Positions 16,235 to 24,760 of a DNA stretch of 64,000 bases are shown here, in pieces (within the stretch, counting starts at the first letter, position 1; every line of letters starts with the position of its first letter). The stretch is from Pseudomonas fluorescens (GTDB taxonomy: Bacteria > Pseudomonadota > Gammaproteobacteria > Pseudomonadales > Pseudomonadaceae). Where the stretch lies: positions 2,349,501 to 2,413,500 of the forward strand of contig NZ_CP012830.1 in assembly GCF_001307155.1 (NCBI RefSeq), read 5' to 3'. The notes below the pieces were generated by a model. The model was not told the DNA's origin. It ran no database searches and saw only the letters and a list, made by a program, of their open reading frames with translations. Position numbers and translations under genes: made by a program.

Positions 16235-17773
16235 ATGCGTGCTGCGCAATTGAAAGCTGTTTTGCCACGGGAGCTGCTGGCTTCGGTGGTGGTGTTTCTG
16301 GTCGCCCTGCCCTTGTGCATGGGCATTGCAATCGCTTCCGGCATGCCGCCGGCCAAGGGCCTGATCACCGGGATTATCGGTGGTCTGGTGGTCGGTTGGC
16401 TGGCCGGTTCGCCGCTGCAAGTCAGTGGTCCGGCTGCGGGGCTGGCGGTACTGGTCTTTGAACTGGTGCGCCAGCATGGTGTGGCGATGCTTGGGCCGAT
16501 TTTGCTACTGGCCGGGTTTCTGCAACTGGTGGCAGGGCGTTTGCGGCTGGGCTGCTGGTTCCGCGTGACGGCGCCAGCGGTGGTTTACGGCATGCTGGCA
16601 GGCATCGGTGTGTTGATCGTGCTGTCGCAGATACATGTGATGCTCGACGGAGTCCCTAAACCCTCAGGCCTGGACAACCTCAGCGGGTTTCCGGCGGCTG
16701 TTGCCCAAGCCTTGCCGACCCTGGGTGGCGGGCTGGGTTGGCAGGCCGGTCTGCTTGGGCTGTCGACGATTCTGGTCATGGGACTGTGGGAGAAATTTCG
16801 CCCGCAAGCGCTGCGCTTTATTCCTGGTGCGTTGCTTGGCGTTGGATTGGCGACCCTTGCCAGTCTGGCGCTGGCATTGAACGTCAAGCGGGTCGAAGTC
16901 CCGGCTAACCTCGCCGAGGCAATTGACTGGCTGAAACCGGCCGACCTGTTGAATTTCGCCGACCCCAACCTGCTGATTGCCGCCTTTGCCGTGGCCTTTA
17001 TCGCCAGCGCCGAAACCCTGCTTTCGGCCGCTGCGGTCGATCGCATGCACAGCGGCGAGCGTTCGGATTTCGACCGCGAACTGTCCGCCCAAGGCATCGG
17101 CAACATGCTCTGCGGTCTGGTCGGCGCTCTGCCAATGACGGGCGTGATCGTGCGCAGTTCAGCCAACGTACAGGCCGGCGCCAAAACGCGGTTGTCGGCG
17201 ATTTTTCACGGTGTCTGGCTGCTGGCATTTGTGTTGCTGTTGTCCAGTGTGCTGCAAAGCATCCCGGTTGCCAGTCTGGCAGGCGTGCTGGTGTACACCG
17301 GGGTGAAACTGGTGGATTTGAAGGCGTTTCGCGGACTGGGACGGTATGGCCGGATGCCGATGATTACCTACGCGGTGACCGCGCTGGCGATTATCTTCAG
17401 CGACTTGCTGACCGGAGTGCTGGTCGGTTTTGGCTTGACCCTGGCGAAGCTGGCCTGGAAGGCTTCGCGGTTGAAAATCAGCCTGATCGACCTTCCGGCA
17501 GAGGGCGAAATGGAGTTGCGATTGATGGGGGCTGCGACCTTTCTCAAGGTGCCGGCGTTGACCCGGGTGCTGGGGGCTATTCCGGCGGGCGCGACGGTGC
17601 ATGTGCCGCTGAATAACCTGAGTTATATCGACCACTCATGTCTGGAGTTGCTTGAGGAATGGGGGCGGGCCAATGCCAGCAAAGGCTCGAAACTGCTGAT
17701 CGAGGCGCGCGGATTGAAGCGCCGGCTGGAGGGGCGATTGCGGACGACCGTAGGAGTGGGTTCCGCCGGATAG
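16235..17773 (+). CDS. SulP family inorganic anion transporter (probable bicarbonate transporter)
   Basis: A 512-residue integral membrane protein of the SulP/SLC26 family, with about a dozen hydrophobic segments and a short C-terminal STAS-like domain (about residues 405-500, containing VHVPLNNLSYIDHSCLELL). Family members carry sulfate, bicarbonate or other anions. Its place directly after a beta carbonic anhydrase gene favours bicarbonate. AGGAGAACGCTC gives the ribosome site before ATG 16235. The gap to the upstream gene is short and lacks a terminator, so the two are probably one transcript. Confidence 0.88.
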   Translation: MRAAQLKAVLPRELLASVVVFLVALPLCMGIAIASGMPPAKGLITGIIGGLVVGWLAGSPLQVSGPAAGLAVLVFELVRQHGVAMLGPILLLAGFLQLVAGRLRLGCWFRVTAPAVVYGMLAGIGVLIVLSQIHVMLDGVPKPSGLDNLSGFPAAVAQALPTLGGGLGWQAGLLGLSTILVMGLWEKFRPQALRFIPGALLGVGLATLASLALALNVKRVEVPANLAEAIDWLKPADLLNFADPNLLIAAFAVAFIASAETLLSAAAVDRMHSGERSDFDRELSAQGIGNMLCGLVGALPMTGVIVRSSANVQAGAKTRLSAIFHGVWLLAFVLLLSSVLQSIPVASLAGVLVYTGVKLVDLKAFRGLGRYGRMPMITYAVTALAIIFSDLLTGVLVGFGLTLAKLAWKASRLKISLIDLPAEGEMELRLMGAATFLKVPALTRVLGAIPAGATVHVPLNNLSYIDHSCLELLEEWGRANASKGSKLLIEARGLKRRLEGRLRTTVGVGSAG

Positions 17774-17780
17774 ATAACAG

Positions 17781-17808
17781 TGTGGGAGCGGGCAAGCCCG
17801 CTCCCACA
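17781..17808. repeat. REP palindrome (single)
   Basis: TGTGGGAGCGGGC and GCCCGCTCCCACA form a perfect 13-bp inverted repeat with a two-base centre. It sits eight bases after the SulP stop and before the convergent hypothetical gene, where it could also stop transcription. Confidence 0.85.
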
Positions 17809-17831
17809 GGTGTTCGGTTTTTACAGTTGGA

Positions 17832-18482
17832 TCAAGCCGCAGGCTGATCCAGTTCCAGGCCTACGCCCAGCTGGCGCGACAGGCATGGCCAGCGCTTCCA
17901 GGCGGCGCCGGTGTCCGGGCTGTTGAGTTTTTCCCGGTAGGCTTCGACGGACTCCAGCGCGAAGCTTTCTTCGTTCAGCATCTCATCAACGGCGTGATGC
18001 ACAGCCTCATCCAGTTGATTGGCGAAGTCCTCGCCAATCAGTTGGTGGGCAATCAGGTTGGCAACAGTCATGTCCAATGGGATCAGTGGCTGGCCGAAAT
18101 GTTTGATGTAGAGGTCGTTAACCTCTTCTACCAGGCGATGTGCCAGGTAGGCTTCGTCCAGCAGGCCATCCAGGCCTTCGTGACCGGCCATGATTGCCGG
18201 TGGCTGGAGGAAGAACTGCTCGGCGATTGTCAGCACCGGTTTGATCTGCGACTCGATCCCCGCTTCACGCGCTACGTCATTGGCAGCGTCGAGCAAGTCC
18301 GGCACTTGTTCTATATAAGCAGTGACAAAACGGGTCATCACGCCCTTGGCGTCGATGTCTGGCAATTGGATGGATGAATGCAGGTGCGGCAATTGGACTT
18401 CCAGCTGACGGGTCAGCTGACCGGTTTCGGCTTCATGTTGTTGTGCACGTTGAATCTGCTCGCGCAATGCGGCGGTGTTCAT
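17832..18482 (-). CDS. Conserved hypothetical protein next to the cox operon
   Basis: A 216-residue soluble, acidic, helix-rich protein with no signal peptide, cysteine motif or domain that I recognise. A start at 18482 (MNTAALREQIQ) is preferred over 18524 because a good SD-like GGAG precedes it (read on the minus strand). In the recalled P. aeruginosa order an unnamed gene of similar position (PA0104) lies between the anion transporter and coxB, so it is a conserved neighbour of the aa3 oxidase. Function unknown. Confidence 0.75.
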   Translation of the reverse strand: MNTAALREQIQRAQQHEAETGQLTRQLEVQLPHLHSSIQLPDIDAKGVMTRFVTAYIEQVPDLLDAANDVAREAGIESQIKPVLTIAEQFFLQPPAIMAGHEGLDGLLDEAYLAHRLVEEVNDLYIKHFGQPLIPLDMTVANLIAHQLIGEDFANQLDEAVHHAVDEMLNEESFALESVEAYREKLNSPDTGAAWKRWPCLSRQLGVGLELDQPAA

Positions 18483-18855
18483 GAAAACTCCAGGAAACGA
18501 AGGCAAGGAAATAGGGGAAGACATAAGTTAGCCTGCTTATAAACGTGGCTAAGACGTATTTGTCATAATTATTTCACCTTTCATGCCACTGCGTTATATC
18601 GATTTGCCATCACCGATCCCACATCCTTCTCCATCCGTGGCCTGTGGCGCAAGTGTCAGGTGTTTCAGCTCATTTACGCCATCGCATTGCGGGGTCGCAC
18701 TCGCTGTCTATACTCGGATCTGAATGGAGTTAGCTGATGACGCCCGACTGCGTAGGCAGCAAGGCCCGGCGATTCAAGTTCGTAGTCTGAAAAAGCCGCT
18801 CCCTTGCCGTCGGTGTTAGCCGGCGGGATAACAAGAACGATAAGGGGAACCCGCA
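18483..18855. other. Divergent promoter region upstream of coxB
   Basis: About 370 bases between the hypothetical gene and coxB. The left third is AT-rich (CATAATTATTTC). The right part contains a sigma70-like promoter candidate and, directly after its predicted start, a short open frame of 17 codons at 18737-18790 with TGGAG ahead. Otherwise I see no gene. Confidence 0.6.
18687..18714 (+). promoter_or_regulatory. Candidate sigma70 promoter of the cox operon
   Basis: TTGCGG at 18687-18692 and TATACT at 18709-18714 are 16 bases apart. The predicted start near 18721 leaves a leader of about 135 bases before coxB. The -35 is only a fair match, so an activator may be needed. Confidence 0.5.
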
Positions 18856-19983
18856 ATGATGCGACATCCACATGTCTGGATGGGCCTCCTGTTGTGGTCG
18901 ATTTTCGGTCAGGCGCAAGCGGCCTGGACTGTGAATATGGCGCCTGGAGCGACTGAAGTCAGTCACGCAGTATTCGACCTGCACATGACCATTTTCTGGA
19001 TCTGTGTGGTGATCGGCATCATCGTTTTCGGCGCCATGTTCTGGTCGATGATGCTGCATCGACGCTCCACCGGGCAGGTGGCTGCCAAGTTCCATGAAAG
19101 TACGACGGTCGAGATCCTCTGGACCGTGGTGCCTTTCATCATTCTGGTCGCCATGGCCGTTCCGGCGACCGCGACCCTGATCAAGATGTATGACACCAGT
19201 GAGCCGGATATCGATATCCAGATCACCGGTTATCAGTGGAAGTGGCACTACAAGTACCTGGGTCAGGACGTCGAGTTCTTCAGCAACCTGGCCACCCCGC
19301 AAGAGCAAATCCACAACAAAACTGCCAAAGGCGAAAATTACCTGTTGGAAGTCGATCAGCCGCTGGTGCTGCCGATCGGTGCCAAGGTGCGCTTTCTGGT
19401 GACCTCTGCCGACGTCATCCACTCGTGGTGGGTGCCGGCGTTTGCGGTCAAGCGCGATGCAATTCCAGGGTTCGTCAACGAAGCCTGGACCCGCGTCGAC
19501 AAGCCCGGCATCTACCGTGGCCAGTGCGCCGAACTGTGCGGCAAGGACCATGGCTTCATGCCGATTGTGGTCGACGTCAAAACCCAGGCCGACTACGACA
19601 CCTGGCTGACTGAGCGCAAAGCCGACGCCGCCAAGCTCAAGGAGCTGACCAGCAAAGAGTGGACCCTCGACGAGCTGAAGGAACGCGGCGACAAGATTTA
19701 TCACACCACCTGTGCTGCCTGTCACCAGCCTGAAGGCCAGGGTATGCCACCGCTGTTCCCGGCACTCAAAGGTTCGCCTATCGCGACCGGGCCAATAGAA
19801 GACCATCTGCATCGTGTGTTCTTCGGCAAACCCGGCACCGCCATGGCGGCGTTCGGCAAGCAGCTGTCGGAAGTCGATATCGCCGCCGTCGTGACCTACG
19901 AACGAAATGCCTGGGGCAACAACAAAGGCGACATGGTCACCCCTAAAGACGTACTGGCCCTCAAACAGGCGGCAAGCAAATGA
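18856..19983 (+). CDS. coxB: Cytochrome c oxidase subunit II with fused cytochrome c domain
   Basis: A 375-residue caa3-type subunit II. It has a signal peptide, two N-terminal transmembrane segments, then a cupredoxin domain with the CuA site (HSWWVPAF histidine; Cys in GQCAELCGKDHGFM near 223 and 227; Met). A C-terminal class I cytochrome c domain carries CAACH at 286-290. Electrons pass from soluble cytochrome c to the fused heme, CuA and then subunit I. It is the first gene of the oxidase operon. ATAAGGGGAAC precedes the ATG. Confidence 0.96.
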   Translation: MMRHPHVWMGLLLWSIFGQAQAAWTVNMAPGATEVSHAVFDLHMTIFWICVVIGIIVFGAMFWSMMLHRRSTGQVAAKFHESTTVEILWTVVPFIILVAMAVPATATLIKMYDTSEPDIDIQITGYQWKWHYKYLGQDVEFFSNLATPQEQIHNKTAKGENYLLEVDQPLVLPIGAKVRFLVTSADVIHSWWVPAFAVKRDAIPGFVNEAWTRVDKPGIYRGQCAELCGKDHGFMPIVVDVKTQADYDTWLTERKADAAKLKELTSKEWTLDELKERGDKIYHTTCAACHQPEGQGMPPLFPALKGSPIATGPIEDHLHRVFFGKPGTAMAAFGKQLSEVDIAAVVTYERNAWGNNKGDMVTPKDVLALKQAASK

Positions 19984-20065
19984 CCCGGTCTATTGCGTGT
20001 TCCCTTGAACGCTTGGGGCTAATCACCCCGAGCCGTCCAGCCCACCCGTTTGCAGGAGACAGGCC

Positions 20066-21661
20066 ATGAATGCTGTGAACGATGACCACGGTCATGCAAT
20101 CGTCGACGACCACGTCCACGGTCCGGCCAAGGGCCTGATGCGCTGGGTGCTGACCACCAACCACAAAGACATTGGCACGCTGTACCTGTGGTTCAGCTTC
20201 ATGATGTTCCTGCTCGGCGGTTCGTTCGCCATGGTGATTCGCGCCGAGTTGTTCCAGCCCGGTCTGCAGATCGTCGAACCGGCATTCTTCAATCAGATGA
20301 CCACCATGCACGGTCTGGTGATGGTCTTCGGTGCGGTGATGCCGGCGTTTGTCGGCCTCGCCAACTGGATGATCCCGCTGATGATCGGCGCGCCGGACAT
20401 GGCCCTGCCGCGGATGAACAACTTCAGCTTCTGGCTGTTGCCGGCAGCGTTCCTGTTGCTGGTGTCGACGCTGTTCATGCCGGGTGGCGGTCCGAACTTC
20501 GGCTGGACCTTCTACGCCCCGCTATCGACGACCTACGCGCCGGAAAGCGTGACCTTCTTCATCTTTGCCATCCACTTGATGGGTATCAGTTCGATCATGG
20601 GCGCGATCAACGTGATCGCCACCATCCTCAACCTGCGTGCCCCGGGCATGACCCTGATGAAAATGCCGCTGTTTGTCTGGACCTGGCTGATCACCGCGTT
20701 CCTGTTGATCGCGGTGATGCCGGTGCTGGCGGGTTGCGTGACCATGATGTTGATGGATATCCACTTCGGCACCAGCTTCTTCAGCGCTGCCGGTGGCGGT
20801 GATCCGGTGCTGTTCCAGCACGTGTTCTGGTTCTTCGGCCACCCCGAGGTGTACATCATGATCCTGCCGGCGTTCGGTGCTGTCAGCTCGATCATTCCGA
20901 CCTTCTCTCGCAAGCCACTGTTTGGCTACACCTCGATGGTTTACGCCACGGCGAGTATCGCCTTCCTGTCGTTCATCGTCTGGGCGCACCACATGTTCGT
21001 GGTCGGCATCCCGCTGGTGGGCGAGCTGTTCTTCATGTACGCGACGCTGCTGATCGCGGTGCCCACCGGGGTCAAGGTGTTCAACTGGGTCAGCACCATG
21101 TGGCAAGGCTCGCTGACTTTCGAGACACCGATGCTGTTTGCCGTAGCGTTCGTGATCCTGTTCTCGATTGGCGGGTTCTCCGGGTTGATGCTGGCCATCG
21201 CTCCGGCGGACTTCCAGTACCAGGACACCTACTTCGTGGTCGCGCATTTCCACTACGTGCTGGTGCCGGGGGCGATCTTCGGGATCTTCGCTTCGGCCTA
21301 CTACTGGATGCCGAAATGGACCGGCCACATGTACGACGAAACCCTCGGCAAGCTGCACTTCTGGCTGTCGTTCATCGGCATGAACATGGCCTTCTTCCCG
21401 ATGCACTTCGTGGGCCTGGCGGGTATGCCGCGGCGGATTCCGGACTACAACCTGCAATTCGCCGACTTCAACATGGTGTCGTCGATTGGCGCATTCACCT
21501 TCGGGGCAACGCAGATCTTTTTCCTGTTCATCGTGATCAAGACCATCCGTGGCGGCCCGGCAGCCCCGGCGAAACCCTGGGAAGGTGCGGAAGGCCTGGA
21601 GTGGAGCGTGCCGTCGCCGGCGCCGTATCACACCTTTGTCACGCCACCGGAAGTGAAATGA
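20066..21661 (+). CDS. coxA: Cytochrome c oxidase subunit I
   Basis: A 531-residue heme-copper oxidase core subunit with about 12 transmembrane helices. Visible ligands include HPEVYI (CuB histidine and cross-linked tyrosine region), WAHHMFVVG (two CuB histidines) and HFHYVLV (heme a3 and heme a histidines). It reduces O2 to water and pumps protons. It starts 82 bases after coxB with AGGAGAC as ribosome site. It belongs to the A-type (aa3) family. Confidence 0.97.
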   Translation: MNAVNDDHGHAIVDDHVHGPAKGLMRWVLTTNHKDIGTLYLWFSFMMFLLGGSFAMVIRAELFQPGLQIVEPAFFNQMTTMHGLVMVFGAVMPAFVGLANWMIPLMIGAPDMALPRMNNFSFWLLPAAFLLLVSTLFMPGGGPNFGWTFYAPLSTTYAPESVTFFIFAIHLMGISSIMGAINVIATILNLRAPGMTLMKMPLFVWTWLITAFLLIAVMPVLAGCVTMMLMDIHFGTSFFSAAGGGDPVLFQHVFWFFGHPEVYIMILPAFGAVSSIIPTFSRKPLFGYTSMVYATASIAFLSFIVWAHHMFVVGIPLVGELFFMYATLLIAVPTGVKVFNWVSTMWQGSLTFETPMLFAVAFVILFSIGGFSGLMLAIAPADFQYQDTYFVVAHFHYVLVPGAIFGIFASAYYWMPKWTGHMYDETLGKLHFWLSFIGMNMAFFPMHFVGLAGMPRRIPDYNLQFADFNMVSSIGAFTFGATQIFFLFIVIKTIRGGPAAPAKPWEGAEGLEWSVPSPAPYHTFVTPPEVK

Positions 21662-21692
21662 ACGCCATGACCTTTGTGGGAGGGCTTGCGCC

Positions 21693-22250
21693 ATGGCTGA
21701 CTCTATTTCCTTGAAGAAGCTGGTCACCCGGCTGCTGTTGGTGGTGGCCAGCATGTTTGTCTTCGGGTTTGTCCTGGTGCCGATTTACGACGTGATGTGC
21801 AAGGCGTTCGGTATCAACGGCAAAACCGCCGGGCAGTACGAAGGCGAGCAGGTGGTCGACACGTCGCGGCAAATTCGCGTGCAGTTTCTGTCGACCAACG
21901 CCGTGGACATGGTCTGGGAGTTTTATCCCAAGGCCGACGACATGGTGATCAATCCGGGGGCGGTTAACGAGATGATCTTCGTTGCCCGCAACCCGACCGA
22001 TCACCCGATGAGCGCGCAGGCGATACCCAGCATTTCTCCGGGCGACTCAGCGGTGTATTTCCACAAGACCGAGTGCTTCTGCTTCACCCAGCAGGTGCTG
22101 CAACCCGGCGAACGAATCGAAATGCCCGTACGTTTCATCGTTGACCGTGAGATTTCCAAGGATGTGAAGCACCTGACGCTGGCTTACACGCTGTTCGATA
22201 TCACCGCACGTCATCCACCGGTCGTGGCAAACACCAATGCCGGTCCTTGA
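21693..22250 (+). CDS. ctaG: Cytochrome c oxidase assembly protein CtaG/Cox11
   Basis: A 185-residue copper chaperone that inserts CuB into subunit I. It has one N-terminal transmembrane anchor (about residues 12-32) and a periplasmic beta domain. The copper motif CFCF is at 128-131, inside TECFCFTQQ. It sits 31 bases after coxA. The C-terminal DITARHPP stretch is typical of the family. Confidence 0.95.
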   Translation: MADSISLKKLVTRLLLVVASMFVFGFVLVPIYDVMCKAFGINGKTAGQYEGEQVVDTSRQIRVQFLSTNAVDMVWEFYPKADDMVINPGAVNEMIFVARNPTDHPMSAQAIPSISPGDSAVYFHKTECFCFTQQVLQPGERIEMPVRFIVDREISKDVKHLTLAYTLFDITARHPPVVANTNAGP

Positions 22251-22284
22251 GGCGTTCAAGCGTGCCCGATAAGGAGAACAATAA

Positions 22285-23172
22285 ATGGCAAGTCATGAGC
22301 ATTATTACGTTCCCGCCCAGAGCAAATGGCCGATCATTGCCACGATCGGCATGTTCGTCACCGTGTTTGGCCTGGCGACCTGGTTCAACGACCTCAAGGC
22401 CGCACGCCCGGAATCCCACGGCCCGCTGATCTTCTTCGTTGGCGGCCTGTTGCTGGCCTACATGCTGTTCGGCTGGTTCGGCACGGTGATCAAGGAAAGC
22501 CGCGCGGGGTTGTACAGCTCGCAGCTCGATCGCTCGTTCCGCTGGGGTATGAGCTGGTTCATTTTCTCCGAGGTGATGTTCTTCATCGCCTTCTTCGGTG
22601 CGCTGTTCTACGTGCGCAATCTGTCCGGGCCGTGGCTCGGCGGTGAGGGCGGCAAGGGTATCGCGCACATGCTCTGGCCGAACTTCCAGTTCGCCTGGCC
22701 GCTGCTGCACACCCCTGACCCGACACTCTTCCCGCCGCCCAAGGAAGTCATTAGTCCCTGGGGTTTGCCGCTGCTGAACACGGTGTTGCTGGTGAGCTCC
22801 AGCGTCACGGTGACCATCGCCCACCATGCCTTGAAAAAGGGCCATCGCGGTGCACTGAAGCTCTGGCTGGCGCTGACGGTACTGCTGGGCTGTGCGTTCC
22901 TCAGCTTCCAGGCCAAGGAATACATCCACGCCTATCACGAGCTGGGACTGACCCTGGGCTCAGGCGTGTATGGCGCGACCTTCTTCATGCTGACCGGTTT
23001 CCACGGCGCTCACGTGACCATCGGCACGATCATCCTGTTCGTGATGCTGATGCGGATCATGCGTGGGCATTTCGATGGCGATCACCAGTTCGGCTTCGAG
23101 GCGGCCAGTTGGTATTGGCACTTCGTCGATGTGGTGTGGATTGGCCTGTTTGTCTTCGTTTACGTGCTTTGA
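22285..23172 (+). CDS. coxC: Cytochrome c oxidase subunit III
   Basis: A 295-residue integral membrane subunit with seven predicted helices. Characteristic segments are SEVMFFIAFFGALFY and TGFHGAHVTIG, followed by the C-terminal ASWYWHFVDVVWIGLFV. It stabilises the subunit I proton channels. AAGGAGAACAATAA precedes the ATG. The N-terminal ASHEHYYVPAQS and the PLLNTVLLVSSSVT helix agree with proteobacterial family members. Confidence 0.97.
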   Translation: MASHEHYYVPAQSKWPIIATIGMFVTVFGLATWFNDLKAARPESHGPLIFFVGGLLLAYMLFGWFGTVIKESRAGLYSSQLDRSFRWGMSWFIFSEVMFFIAFFGALFYVRNLSGPWLGGEGGKGIAHMLWPNFQFAWPLLHTPDPTLFPPPKEVISPWGLPLLNTVLLVSSSVTVTIAHHALKKGHRGALKLWLALTVLLGCAFLSFQAKEYIHAYHELGLTLGSGVYGATFFMLTGFHGAHVTIGTIILFVMLMRIMRGHFDGDHQFGFEAASWYWHFVDVVWIGLFVFVYVL

Positions 23173-23180
23173 GGTGGCGC

Positions 23181-23384
23181 TTACCAGGGCGCGCTGGACA
23201 CCAGCTGGCCGCTGAAGAATCCCCAGGCAATCAAGCCGACGGTGATGGCAGCCAGGCCGACACGAACACTCAGGGCGGTGACCAGGCGTTTTGAGCTGCT
23301 GTCGTCCTTGACCAGAAAAAACAGGCCGCTGAACAGGCTGACAACCGTGGCAATCAGCATCAGGACGATGGCTGCTTTGAGCAT
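23181..23384 (-). CDS. DUF2909 twin-transmembrane small protein (antisense inside cox operon)
   Basis: A 67-residue protein with two hydrophobic helices: MLKAAIVLMLIATVVSLFSGLFFL and LAAITVGLIAWGFFSG-like segments, joined by a charged KDDSSSKR turn. This is the twin-TM DUF2909 family often found beside cox genes. The start at 23384 has CCGGAG upstream on the minus strand; the longer frame to 23537 reads through the SURF1 start. It is encoded against the direction of the surrounding oxidase genes, in the gap between coxC and the SURF1 gene. Function unknown, but the conserved position suggests a link to oxidase assembly. Confidence 0.82.
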   Translation of the reverse strand: MLKAAIVLMLIATVVSLFSGLFFLVKDDSSSKRLVTALSVRVGLAAITVGLIAWGFFSGQLVSSAPW

Positions 23385-23453
23385 GGTGAGACTCCGGGGG
23401 AATGCGATGTACTTGAGTATAGCTACCCTGTTTATCAACTTTTTGGCGACGCC

Positions 23454-24194
23454 ATGAAGCGCTTTCGGCCAGGTATCGCACCGACCCTGGTGGTGCTCGC
23501 ACTGCTGCCGTTGCTGGTCTTTCTGGGGTTTTGGCAATTAAGCCGGGGCGAGCAGAAACGCGTGTTGCTGGCGAGCTACGCCGAACGCCGCGTGGCTGAA
23601 CCGATGACCAGCGAACTACTGTCGAGCACTCAAGACCCGGCATTCCGACGCGTTCGCCTGCATGGCCAGTTCGATGCGGCCCACAGTTACCTGCTCGACA
23701 ACCGCACCCGCAATGGCCGGCCGGGGGTCGAGCTGCTGCAACCCTTTCACGACCAGGCGAGCGGTCTCTGGTTATTGCTCAATCGCGGCTGGCTGCCGTG
23801 GCCGAACCGGCGCACACCGCCGGTGTTCACCACCCCCGAGCAATCGTTGAGTCTCGACGCCTGGGTGTATGTCGCTCCGGGTGCGACCTTTCAACTGCAC
23901 GCCGATCCGGCGAATGCCAACTGGCCACGGCTGGTGACGGCGATCGATCCGGCCAAGCTCTGGAGCGAGCTGGGTCGAACCGGGTTTGCTTACGAATTAC
24001 GTGAAGAAGCCGGGCCGGCGTCCTACGAGGCCGATTGGCCGGTCGTGGCCATGGGGCCGGAAAAACACCTCGGTTATGCCGTGCAGTGGTTCGCCATGGC
24101 GCTCGCGCTGTTCGGTCTTTATCTCTACTTCGGATGGCACAACGCAAAGGAGAAACAGCATGGGAGCGGCCATGAATCCACCCAACATGTCTGA
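23454..24194 (+). CDS. SURF1-family oxidase assembly protein
   Basis: A 246-residue protein with transmembrane segments at both ends (about residues 10-30 and 210-230) and a periplasmic domain. GFWQLSRGEQKR, the RTRNGRPGVELLQPF stretch and the LLNRGW motif are SURF1 hallmarks. SURF1 helps insert heme a into subunit I. Its 3' end overlaps the next gene by 35 bases, so translation is probably coupled. Confidence 0.93.
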   Translation: MKRFRPGIAPTLVVLALLPLLVFLGFWQLSRGEQKRVLLASYAERRVAEPMTSELLSSTQDPAFRRVRLHGQFDAAHSYLLDNRTRNGRPGVELLQPFHDQASGLWLLLNRGWLPWPNRRTPPVFTTPEQSLSLDAWVYVAPGATFQLHADPANANWPRLVTAIDPAKLWSELGRTGFAYELREEAGPASYEADWPVVAMGPEKHLGYAVQWFAMALALFGLYLYFGWHNAKEKQHGSGHESTQHV

Positions 24195-24750
24195 AGCGCA
24201 GGCGCCACAGCGTCGTCGTGGGCGCTGGCAGCTGGTGCTGATCCTGCTGATGGTGATTGGTCCGATGATCCTAGCCACCGGCATGTACAAGTTGCAGTTC
24301 TGGGTGCCGGAAGGTCGCAGCTATCACGGTGAACTGATCGGCAACGGTCAGAGCCGTGCCGAGTTGGGGGTGCAGGCGGACGAAGACCGCTGGCAGATGC
24401 TGGTGACCGCACCGCAGGACTGCTCGGTCGATTGTCAGCAGTTGGTGTACCTGGCCCGGCAGATTCAGGTCGCTCTGGGTCGTGATGCCTCGCGTGCCAG
24501 CCATGCATTGGCCGTGGCCCAACCCTTGAGCGCGGACTATGAGGGCAAGCTCAAGCGCGAATACCCGCAGTTGCAGCGTTATCCACTGGACCTTTCGACC
24601 TACACTAAAAATGTTCAGGGCAAAGGCTCGGCGCAGCTCTGGATCATCGATCCGCACGGCAATCTGGTGCTGCGCTTCGACCCTACCGTCAAAGGCAAGG
24701 ACCTGCTCAACGACCTGCGCCACCTGCTCAAACTGTCGAACATCGGATAA
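24160..24750 (+). CDS. Hypothetical single-pass membrane protein of the cox operon
   Basis: A 196-residue protein with one transmembrane helix (about residues 25-47: LVLILLMVIGPMILATGMY) and a periplasmic domain of about 150 residues that has two close cysteines (DCSVDCQQL, near 88-92). It contains LWIIDPHGNLVLRFDP near the end, a strand pair that resembles the C-terminus of thioredoxin-fold Sco proteins. ATG 24160 has AAAGGAG at good spacing and lies inside the SURF1 gene. I know it only as a conserved unnamed cox-operon gene; a thiol or copper role in assembly is a guess. Confidence 0.85.
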   Translation: MGAAMNPPNMSEAQAPQRRRGRWQLVLILLMVIGPMILATGMYKLQFWVPEGRSYHGELIGNGQSRAELGVQADEDRWQMLVTAPQDCSVDCQQLVYLARQIQVALGRDASRASHALAVAQPLSADYEGKLKREYPQLQRYPLDLSTYTKNVQGKGSAQLWIIDPHGNLVLRFDPTVKGKDLLNDLRHLLKLSNIG

Positions 24751-24760
24751 GGGCATCGTC

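Noticed and set aside
20522..21754. A 410-codon minus-strand frame over coxA
   Set aside because: Its translation is a His/Arg/Gln-rich string with no hydrophobic or domain pattern, typical of the complement of a membrane protein gene.
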